From the NCBI GenBank assembly GCA_900550255.1, contig URQZ01000022.1, forward strand, positions 1 to 5,893: DNA of 5,893 nucleotides. The letters run 5' to 3'. Positions 1 to 5,477 of the stretch are shown piece after piece. The stretch comes from an uncultured Mycoplasmatota bacterium. Its GTDB lineage: Bacteria; Bacillota_I; Bacilli_A; RF39; UBA660. Under the pieces are notes generated by a model. That model saw only the letters and a program-made list of their open reading frames with translations, was not told the DNA's origin and did no database searches. The position numbers and the translations under genes are program-made. Each line of letters opens with the position of its first letter. Position 1 is the first letter of the stretch.

Positions 1-50
1 TTACATTTTTGTCTTATATTTAAAGGAATAAAAAAATATTTTGATAAAGA

Positions 51-73
51 AAAAAGTCATATTTGACCTTTCT
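51..73 (-). terminator. Probable terminator after the small FMN_bind-like gene
   Basis: Read on the minus strand, AAAGGTCA and TGACTTT form a short stem (one bulged G) around an AATA loop, followed by a T-rich run. It lies just past the TAA stop at 82-84. The stem is short and AT-rich, so it is a modest terminator at best. The remaining bases to the left edge (1-50) show no recognisable gene. Confidence 0.5.
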
Positions 74-81
74 TCTTTTAA

Positions 82-438
82 TTATTTTTTTGCTTTTTTT
101 AAGGCTTGATTTAATGCCATATACAATATATTATTTTTTTCTAAGCTATTTGTATTTTGATTTTTTATTACATCATTTTCTATTTTTTCTAAATATTCAT
201 ACCAAGTAGTATTATCCATAAGATGAGAGATAGGATATGTAGTATCTAAAGAGACTGATTTAATAATACCTTTATCATCTATATAAACAGTAGCACGAGC
301 TTCATTTTCAAATTTATTAGATATATCTATATCATATCCATAATAAGTACCTGGTTTATATGAACCTTTATTTGTTGTAAATCCTACTACTAATAAAATA
401 CTAAATAAAATAACAAAACTAATTACTATTTTTTTCAA
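82..438 (-). CDS. Small exported FMN_bind-like protein, acceptor motif apparently missing
   Basis: This 118-residue protein has a signal peptide or N-terminal anchor (residues 1-21, MKK then hydrophobic, no lipobox Cys). The rest resembles one FMN_bind domain. YKPGTYYGY followed by ARATVYIDDKGIIKSVSLD matches the family's G-x-Y-x-G strand and its 'V.i.dGkI.sV' strand pair. The tail (DVIKNQN...ALNQALKKAKK) matches the closing 'Ii..Q.....A...AL.kA' helix. In flavinylated members an SGAT-type motif, whose Thr takes FMN from ApbE, sits between that Q and the last helix. Here the stretch is shorter and reads NTNSLEKNN, with no SGAT. The start is TTG at 436-438, chosen because GAGGTGAT ends 3 bases upstream. 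It lies downstream of the ApbE-like gene and has its own promoter. The domain call is from pattern memory, not a search, and a generic lipoprotein-like small protein is the alternative. Confidence 0.55.
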   Translation of the reverse strand: MKKIVISFVILFSILLVVGFTTNKGSYKPGTYYGYDIDISNKFENEARATVYIDDKGIIKSVSLDTTYPISHLMDNTTWYEYLEKIENDVIKNQNTNSLEKNNILYMALNQALKKAKK

Positions 439-462
439 AATATCACCTCATACGCAGATTAA

Positions 463-491
463 ATTATATCTTATTATGTTTAAAATAGCAA
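463..491 (-). promoter_or_regulatory. Promoter of the FMN_bind-like gene
   Basis: On the minus strand, TTGCTA (486-491) is followed after exactly 17 bases by a perfect TATAAT (463-468). Transcription would begin near 456, giving a leader of about 18 bases that contains the ribosome site GAGGTGAT (442-449). So this gene can be transcribed apart from the ApbE-like gene, although no terminator is visible between them (439-527). Confidence 0.6.
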
Positions 492-527
492 TTAGTTTAT
501 TAAATATACTGTATAGTGAGTGTTAAG

Positions 528-1520
528 TTATTCATACTTATTAAAATTAGAAGTCTCCTCTATCTTATTTTCATCTATATACCATTTTACTTCTAAATTT
601 TTATTTTCTTTTACTAAATTTTTACCATTTTCAAATGAACTTAAAAAGATAAATTTTGATAAAACAAAAGCATCTTTTATTTGATTTGTTATTACCGTAA
701 CACCTACAAAATTATCAGCAGGCATTAATGTTTTAGGATTAATTATATCATGATAGTGTTTCTTATTATACTCATAATAATTTTGATTAATATTTGTATT
801 TATTATACTAATACTTTCACCTTTAAGAACTTCATATTCATTATTAATAGGATTTTCAATTGCAATTTCATATTTTTTATTATTATAATGTTTTCCTACA
901 ATAGTACTGCTTCCAATACTTATCAAATACTCATCAATGTTATTCTTTTCAAGTAATTTGGTAACTTCATAAGTTGCGAATCCTTTAGCAATATCTAAAA
1001 GTTCCATACTGACATGATTATTTTTTATTTTAGTATTTTTAAGTAATTCAATATCGTTAATATTATTTATGTCAGCTCTTTTTAATTCAAAAGTTGTTGG
1101 AACACCTGTAGTACTATCTCTATACATTTTCCAAATATCGGCTACACTACCCTTACTTATATCAATTAAGCCATCACTCTTTTGATACCATTCTATACCA
1201 CTTTCTATCATTTTATATAATTTTTTATCTATCTTTATACTTTCTTCTTTTGAATCGTTATAAAGAATATAATATAAATTATTAACTCTATCATATTTGT
1301 TTTCTTTATCAATAAGATGGTCATATTCCTTATAAATTTCTTTTATTTGCTCTAAAATTTTAGTATTTTTTGTATTATAAATATTAATAATAATATCATT
1401 ATCCAAATAATTAAAACTTAAAGTATGTTTTTTATTTTTGCTTTCATAATTGATAAATCCTAAAAATAGAAGTCCTATAATTAAAAATAGAATTATTATA
1501 AATATAATTTTTTTCTTCAT
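528..1520 (-). CDS. apbE: Divergent ApbE-like FAD:protein FMN transferase, membrane-anchored
   Basis: ApbE enzymes move FMN from FAD onto a Thr or Ser of extracytoplasmic proteins, using Mg2+. This 330-residue protein has an N-terminal anchor (residues 4-23, no lipobox Cys) and full family length. It follows the Clostridia-style ApbE pattern: NKYDRVNNLY (75-84), WYQKSDGLIDISKGSVADIW (111-130), IAKGFA (177-182), a SIGS strand (201-204), YHDIINPKTLMPA (256-268), SVTVI-like GVTVI (273-277) and KDAF (282-285). Several normally conserved positions differ. LDxGAIAKG is MELLDIAKG, GG is GS, the TSG motif is NTN (241-243), HIIDP is DIINP, and the metal-binding D-A-x-x-T is DAFVL with a Ser one place later. 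It may therefore be weak, altered or inactive. ATG is preceded by GGTGAT at 3 bases. It lies upstream of the FMN_bind-like gene and divergent from the glycosyltransferase. Family membership is firm; activity is doubtful. Confidence 0.85.
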   Translation of the reverse strand: MKKKIIFIIILFLIIGLLFLGFINYESKNKKHTLSFNYLDNDIIINIYNTKNTKILEQIKEIYKEYDHLIDKENKYDRVNNLYYILYNDSKEESIKIDKKLYKMIESGIEWYQKSDGLIDISKGSVADIWKMYRDSTTGVPTTFELKRADINNINDIELLKNTKIKNNHVSMELLDIAKGFATYEVTKLLEKNNIDEYLISIGSSTIVGKHYNNKKYEIAIENPINNEYEVLKGESISIINTNINQNYYEYNKKHYHDIINPKTLMPADNFVGVTVITNQIKDAFVLSKFIFLSSFENGKNLVKENKNLEVKWYIDENKIEETSNFNKYE

Positions 1521-1535
1521 ATTATCACCATTATT

Positions 1536-1563
1536 AGTATAACATGTAGTTTATAAATATGAA
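1536..1563 (-). promoter_or_regulatory. apbE: Promoter of the ApbE-like gene (extended -10)
   Basis: Minus strand: TTCATA (1558-1563), 16 bases, then TATACT (1536-1541) with TG one base upstream (TGTTATACT), an extended -10. GGTGAT (1524-1529) starts 6 bases after the -10, so the predicted transcript begins at or next to its ribosome site, about 9 bases before ATG. It lies back-to-back with the glycosyltransferase promoter; the two -35 boxes are only 9 bases apart. Confidence 0.5.
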
Positions 1564-1572
1564 ATATTTAGA

Positions 1573-1601
1573 TTGGAAAATTAAAGCAATTATGATATTA
1601 T
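1573..1601 (+). promoter_or_regulatory. Promoter of the GT-C glycosyltransferase gene
   Basis: Plus strand: TTGGAA (1573-1578), 17 bases, TATTAT (1596-1601). GGTGAT follows after 6 bases (1608-1613), then 3 bases to ATG. A second -10 candidate, TATGAT (1591-1596), would give a leader a few bases longer but has a poor -35. Confidence 0.5.
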
Positions 1602-1616
1602 TTTATTGGTGATAAT

Positions 1617-2840
1617 ATGTTCAAAGACAAAAAATTCAATATTTACTTTATCACAACTTCAATTATTATCTTTACTATTTCAGTTATAAGAAGTTTAAAA
1701 ACGGGAATAACTTTCGATGAAGCCTTAACCTATTTAAATTTCGTATTAAACCCCGAAGCCGATAATGTTGATTTTATGGCAAACAATCATTTATTAAATA
1801 CATATTTGATTAAATTTTTAACATTTTTAACAGGTATAAAATATAATGAATTTTTAATTAGAATTCCAAGTCTTATTTTTTATATAGTATATATAATTTA
1901 TACGTACAGACTAAGTCATTTATATAAAAACAAATACTTCATATCGTCACTTTTATTATTTAATTACGTTATTAATGAGTTTGCAAGTTTAGCGCGAGGA
2001 TATATGATGGCTAGTTCTATTGTGTTAATGGGAATATATTATTATAAAAAGTGGCTTTTAGAAAAGAAAAATAATGACTTAAAAAAAGCTTTATTTTTAT
2101 TATTAATTAGTGGTCTTGCTAATACAATAACGTTAATTATTTTTGGCAGTTTTACTCTTGACGCTACCATCAGAATACTAAAAGAAAAAAAGTTTTTTGA
2201 TTTCTTAAAAAAGAACAAAGGATTTATTATAATAATAACATTAATTACTATATTATTATTGGGATATCATCTATACATTTATAACAATGACAACTATATT
2301 AGTTATTGTAATAGCAATTTCTTTGAATGCCTTATTTATATTCCACTCAATTATTATGGAATAGGAATTGATTCAAAACTAATTATATGTTTTATTTTCA
2401 TTTTAACATCATTTTCATATTTTAACATTAATAATTTCAATCAAAACAATAGTTTATATTATGTAACAATAATTTTCTTTTTCTTTTTTATAATTTGTAA
2501 ATTAATCCTACCAATCAACTATCCAAATGGTAGATCATTAATACCTTTTTATAGTATTTACACTATATCAATTATTGAATTCTTTGAAAATTTTAATCAA
2601 AGTAAAATTATAAACCTTTTTGTATTTCTTTTAACAATTTTTTGTGCTTTATGTTTTTTTAAAAATATTAATATTAACTATGTAAGAGAATGGAAAGATA
2701 ATTCTGAAATAAAAAATTTAGCTAAAAAAATGCATATTAAAAATAAACCAATTAAAATAAATAGCGTTAAATCAAGTCAAACCACAGTTGCCTTTTTCTA
2801 TAATGAAAAATATCATTTAGGTAAAGAAAAAAACAGATAA
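1617..2840 (+). CDS. Multi-pass membrane protein, probable GT-C glycosyltransferase
   Basis: This 407-residue protein has about ten hydrophobic segments (around 9-26, 82-98, 107-122, 130-146, 158-180, 202-222, 236-250, 256-270, 280-300, 307-322 and 331-348). The layout fits the GT-C superfamily (ArnT/PMT_2-like), whose members transfer a sugar from a polyprenyl-phosphate donor on the outer face of the membrane. The first external loop holds ITFDEALTY (D34, E35), the place of the GT-C acidic catalytic motif. ANNHLLNTYLIKF (N56-N57-H58) resembles the following 'nHpPly' segment. LARGYMMASS (R127) and NGRSLIPFYSI (R306) match further GT-C positions. A soluble tail of about 55 residues closes the protein. 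It is a single gene, divergent from the ApbE-like gene and convergent with mreD; its TAA stop lies inside the shared terminator. Donor and acceptor cannot be told. Teichoic-acid or surface-polysaccharide decoration is a guess. Confidence 0.7.
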   Translation: MFKDKKFNIYFITTSIIIFTISVIRSLKTGITFDEALTYLNFVLNPEADNVDFMANNHLLNTYLIKFLTFLTGIKYNEFLIRIPSLIFYIVYIIYTYRLSHLYKNKYFISSLLLFNYVINEFASLARGYMMASSIVLMGIYYYKKWLLEKKNNDLKKALFLLLISGLANTITLIIFGSFTLDATIRILKEKKFFDFLKKNKGFIIIITLITILLLGYHLYIYNNDNYISYCNSNFFECLIYIPLNYYGIGIDSKLIICFIFILTSFSYFNINNFNQNNSLYYVTIIFFFFFIICKLILPINYPNGRSLIPFYSIYTISIIEFFENFNQSKIINLFVFLLTIFCALCFFKNININYVREWKDNSEIKNLAKKMHIKNKPIKINSVKSSQTTVAFFYNEKYHLGKEKNR

Positions 2841-2851
2841 TCTGTTTTTTT
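2827..2851. terminator. Bidirectional terminator between glycosyltransferase and mreD
   Basis: A perfect inverted repeat: seven A, CAGA, a TAA loop, TCTG and seven T. Each strand reads a stem followed by a T run, so it can stop transcription from both sides. The TAA loop (2838-2840) is the stop codon of the glycosyltransferase, and the mreD stop (2853-2855) begins 2 bases beyond the repeat. Only 12 bases separate the two genes. Confidence 0.85.
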
Positions 2852-2852
2852 G

Positions 2853-3353
2853 TTAATCAATTTTGGTAATATGTTTTTTCCTACTTATATAATCAGTTAT
2901 TAAATAAAGGACAACACTATATATCATATTTAATACCAAAGAATCAGCTATAGAATATAACAGACTCCTTATATCAAAATTAAAATAATTTATTAAACAT
3001 AAAACTAAATAAACTATTAAACGATAAATAATTATAATTATCAAACTTATAATAGCTACATTAATATAATTATTAGAAATATAAGAATTTATTTTTTTTA
3101 TAATATAAGCGATAATTAAAAACATTATAGCATTAAACAAAAAAGTGTTTGTATATACAATGTCATAAAGTAAACCAATCAAAAAAGATAATATAAAATA
3201 ATTTCTTTCTTTATTATGAAAATAAGGGTAAATTATTATTAAAGATATTAATGTAAAAAGTGATTCAAATAAAATAGTATTCATTGGTATATATTTTGAA
3301 ATAACACCCTCAAATGTAAAAGAAATTAAAACAATTAAAATAGAGAAAATCAT
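2853..3353 (-). CDS. mreD: Rod-shape-determining membrane protein MreD
   Basis: MreD is the polytopic partner of MreC in the cell-wall elongation complex. This 166-residue protein has about six hydrophobic segments (2-16, 24-45, 53-68, 70-87, 97-122, 133-153), the usual size and form. FLIGLLYDIVYTNTFLFNA (57-75) carries the family's 'G-l-x-x-D' motif (G60, D64) between two helices. Its start overlaps the mreC stop by 4 bases (ATGA, 3350-3353), typical of coupled translation. An AAAAGGAG site (3363-3370), 9 bases upstream inside mreC, supports that ATG. In Bacillus, minCD often follows mreD; here the next gene is convergent and unrelated, so the transcript ends after mreD. Confidence 0.88.
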   Translation of the reverse strand: MIFSILIVLISFTFEGVISKYIPMNTILFESLFTLISLIIIYPYFHNKERNYFILSFLIGLLYDIVYTNTFLFNAIMFLIIAYIIKKINSYISNNYINVAIISLIIIIIYRLIVYLVLCLINYFNFDIRSLLYSIADSLVLNMIYSVVLYLITDYISRKKHITKID

Positions 3354-4201
3354 GAATTATAACTCCTTTTTAAAATAGTTACATAATTTATATCATCAAA
3401 ATCAACATATGGTTCGACTTCAACTGTACGAGCAAGATCAAAATTATCAGTACTTACCCTTTTTACTGTTCCTATTAATATTCCACTAGGAAATATATCT
3501 CCCATTCCAGTTGTTGTTACCATGGAATTAGTTGGAATTTCTGTATTTTCTGATATTCCTTCAATTTGAAAACAATTGGTTGAACTATCAAAGCCTGTAA
3601 GAATCCCATATATGTATTTATTATCTATTTCAATTTTTACTGATATTTTATTATTTATATCTTCATTTGTTAGAAGTTTAACCGTACTACTAAAATTACT
3701 AATACTTGTTATTTTTCCTATTAATCCCTTACTCGTAATTACGGCCATATCCTTTTTTACACCATTTTTGCTTCCTTTATCAATTGTAATTGTATTATAC
3801 CAATGTCCCACATCTCTATTTACAACAGTGGCATTTAGATATGAATCTTTTAGCAAACTATTATTTATTTCTAAAGTACTTTCCAATTCTTCTAGATGTT
3901 TATTTACCTCTTTATATTTTGCTTCTAACAATTTTGTTTTTTCGTATTTTTTTTCCATTTTTTTATATTTTTTATAAATATTCTTTTTTTCTTTTCTTTC
4001 TTTCATTTTTTCATCAATAAAATCAAATGGAGTACTAACAATTTTACCAACAAAAAGACATGAATCTTTTATTGATTTTTCTAAAATAGTCAACTTTCGT
4101 CCATCTTTTATTCCTAATGTAAAAATACTAAATAAAACCATTATTATTAGTAAAATTATTATTACTACATATCTTTTTTCCAATTTTCTTCTTCTATACA
4201 T
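3350..4201 (-). CDS. mreC: Rod-shape-determining protein MreC
   Basis: MreC is a bitopic membrane protein that organises the peptidoglycan synthases RodA and PBP2 during elongation. Its 283 residues show a basic N-terminus, one membrane helix (11-30), a charged coiled coil (about 62-115, K/E-rich) and the two-lobed beta domain. Family signatures are NATVVNRD (123-130), TIDKGSKNGVKKDMAVIT (139-156), GLIGKITSISNFSSTVKLLT (159-178) and TTTGMGDIFPSGILIGTV (229-246), the last being the 'TSGlgg.fP.GipVG.V' motif. Length is normal. ATG (4199-4201) has GGTGAT 3 bases upstream. It is co-transcribed with mreD (overlap) and lies 41 bases after radC with its own promoter. In most Bacillota mreB sits immediately before mreC; it is not here. 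Confidence 0.93.
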   Translation of the reverse strand: MYRRRKLEKRYVVIIILLIIMVLFSIFTLGIKDGRKLTILEKSIKDSCLFVGKIVSTPFDFIDEKMKERKEKKNIYKKYKKMEKKYEKTKLLEAKYKEVNKHLEELESTLEINNSLLKDSYLNATVVNRDVGHWYNTITIDKGSKNGVKKDMAVITSKGLIGKITSISNFSSTVKLLTNEDINNKISVKIEIDNKYIYGILTGFDSSTNCFQIEGISENTEIPTNSMVTTTGMGDIFPSGILIGTVKRVSTDNFDLARTVEVEPYVDFDDINYVTILKRSYNS

Positions 4202-4216
4202 AGTATCACCTATTTT

Positions 4217-4250
4217 ATTATAATATATATTCTATCTTTTTTCTAGTCAA
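4217..4250 (-). promoter_or_regulatory. mreC: Promoter of mreCD, -35 box inside the radC stop
   Basis: Minus strand: TTGACT (4245-4250), 17 bases, TATATT (4222-4227), a near-consensus promoter. An overlapping perfect TATAAT (4217-4222) is placed 6 bases from GGTGAT (4205-4210), as at other starts here, but has no -35 at the right distance. The -35 shares bases with the last codons of radC (GAC TAG), so mreCD can be expressed independently of radC. No terminator is visible between them. Confidence 0.6.
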
Positions 4251-4926
4251 ACAACCCATTTTCAAAAAAACTATAATAATTATTTTGTCCAACTATAACA
4301 TGATCATCTATTTTTATTCCTAAAAGCTTACCTACTTCTATTATTTTTTTTGTTGTTTCTATGTCTTGATGACTTGGATTTACATCACCTGTTGGATGAT
4401 TATGAATTATTATTATTGATACAGCACCTATCATATATGCTTCTTTAAATATTTCTCTAGGATGTACAACACTATAATTTATTGTTCCAATAAATAGTAA
4501 TTTTTTCTTTTTCAGTTTTTTTCTATTATCTAAATATAAACAATAAAAATATTCTTGTTCTTTATCATCAAATTTTCCTTTAAATAAATTATAAACATCA
4601 TTAGAATTTTTGATGAATGTTTCAATTTCCATATTTTCTTTTAAATTTACCCTATTTCCAAGTTCAACAGCCGCTAAAATATTACACGCTTTTGCCTTAC
4701 CTATTCCTTTTATTTTAATTAAATCTTCATATCTCATTTTCTTTAAATCACTAAGATTTTTTAATCCACTAATAATTCTCGTTGCAATTATTTTTGAAGA
4801 TGAATCTTTATAGCCAGATTTTATTAAAATAGCAAGTAATTCATCAGTACTTAAAAATTCTTTACCATAGTTAATTAATCTTTCATATGGACGTTCATTC
4901 TTCGGTATTTCCTTTACTTTCAGCAT
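4243..4926 (-). CDS. radC: RadC family JAMM protein (UPF0758)
   Basis: This is a 227-residue, full-length RadC. The N-terminal part opens with the family signature IPKNERPYERLINYG (7-21) and LSTDELLAILIKSG (25-38). A helix-hairpin-helix DNA-binding segment follows (IKGIGKAKACNILAAVELG, 72-90). The C-terminal JAMM/MPN domain has the complete metal site: E158 in HPREIF, H175 and H177 in HNHPTG, and D188 after S185. DDHVIVGQNNYYSFFENG (207-224) ends the domain. Despite the name, a role in DNA repair is not established for this family; the fold suggests a metal-dependent hydrolase acting near DNA. The ATG start is supported by the N-terminal signature and by TGAGGAG (4937-4943), 10 bases upstream. 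The first 32 bases overlap the SPOR gene, indicating one transcript. The order SPOR-radC-mreC matches the Bacillus spoIIB-radC-mre locus with maf and mreB missing. Confidence 0.95.
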   Translation of the reverse strand: MLKVKEIPKNERPYERLINYGKEFLSTDELLAILIKSGYKDSSSKIIATRIISGLKNLSDLKKMRYEDLIKIKGIGKAKACNILAAVELGNRVNLKENMEIETFIKNSNDVYNLFKGKFDDKEQEYFYCLYLDNRKKLKKKKLLFIGTINYSVVHPREIFKEAYMIGAVSIIIIHNHPTGDVNPSHQDIETTKKIIEVGKLLGIKIDDHVIVGQNNYYSFFENGLFD

Positions 4927-5380
4927 TTACCACTAACTCCTCATATTTATTAAGAATTTGATTACATATTGTTTCAATAGCTTTTTCATCGTTTGTTTCT
5001 TTTAGTAAATTATCATATTGAATAAGAACTTCATTAAAGTTTTCATTTTCTATTTCAAATTCTTTTACATAAGTATCATACCCTAATTTATTAAAATATT
5101 CCTCTAATTTCTTTTTATTTTCTTCTTTTTTAGTTATGCCAACATACACATGATATAATTCCTTTTCTTTAGTATAAGTATAATTTTCTAAATTTGACAA
5201 TTTTTGTTTCATTTCTTCTAAATTAGAATATACCCCTATTTGTATAAAATATAACTTATCTATTTTAGAACTTATAGATACGGGTTTTGTTTCTTCAACT
5301 TTATAACCGTTAAACATTACATATCCCATATATATTCCAAGTACTAAACAAATAAGCGCAAGTATTAAGTTTTTTTTCAT
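4895..5380 (-). CDS. Membrane-anchored SPOR-domain protein, SpoIIB-like position
   Basis: This 161-residue protein has one N-terminal membrane helix (4-24), a short linker and a SPOR domain at about 43-108. LYFIQIGVYSNLEEMKQKL (43-61) is the typical 'y.vQvGaf.n...A..l' strand-helix start. LYHVYVGITKKEENKKKLEEY (75-95) and GYDTYVKEFEI (100-110) match the later repeat. SPOR domains bind denuded glycan strands at division septa. A charged helical tail (about 112-161), rich in E, N and K, follows and is not part of the domain; I do not recognise it. It occupies the place of spoIIB in Bacillus, but that protein is about twice as long with a cytoplasmic part before the membrane helix. Whether this organism sporulates cannot be judged. 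ATG has GGTGAT 3 bases upstream, and its 3' end overlaps radC by 32 bases. Confidence 0.75.
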   Translation of the reverse strand: MKKNLILALICLVLGIYMGYVMFNGYKVEETKPVSISSKIDKLYFIQIGVYSNLEEMKQKLSNLENYTYTKEKELYHVYVGITKKEENKKKLEEYFNKLGYDTYVKEFEIENENFNEVLIQYDNLLKETNDEKAIETICNQILNKYEELVVNAESKGNTEE

Positions 5381-5395
5381 AGTATCACCATATTT

Positions 5396-5428
5396 ATTAT
5401 AATAAACTCATTCATCATTTTTTGTCGA
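5396..5428 (-). promoter_or_regulatory. Promoter of the SPOR-radC operon
   Basis: Minus strand: TCGACA (5423-5428, one mismatch to consensus), 18 bases, TATTAT (5399-5404). A perfect TATAAT overlaps it at 5396-5401, exactly 6 bases before GGTGAT (5384-5389), which is 3 bases before ATG. It lies between the upstream terminator (5449-5476) and the gene, so the operon starts here. Confidence 0.55.
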
Positions 5429-5448
5429 AAAATATTTATATATATCAA

Positions 5449-5476
5449 AAAAAAGATGATTTTAATCATCTTTTTT
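5449..5476. terminator. Terminator after the right-edge surface-protein gene
   Basis: Inverted repeat AAAAAAGATGAT, loop TTTA, ATCATCTTTTTT. Its perfect 12-base arms are flanked on the minus strand by a run of eight T in total. It begins 2 bases after the stop codon of the right-edge gene (5478-5480) and would end that transcript. By sequence it could work on both strands. Confidence 0.85.
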
Positions 5477-5477
5477 A

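Noticed and set aside
497..525. Hairpin TATACTGTATA between the ApbE-like and FMN_bind-like genes as a terminator
   Set aside because: The stem is only four or five AT-rich pairs and no T run follows on the minus strand.
750..956. Plus-strand open frame opposite the ApbE-like gene
   Set aside because: It is an Ile/Phe/Asn string from AT-rich antisense sequence, with no ribosome site and no domain.
3576..4020. Two overlapping plus-strand open frames opposite mreC
   Set aside because: They are antisense to a clear mreC reading frame, have no ribosome site, and encode Phe/Leu/Ile-rich strings that come from the Lys/Glu-rich coiled coil read backwards.
4610..4813. Plus-strand open frame opposite radC
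   Set aside because: It is antisense to a fully intact radC and has no ribosome site.
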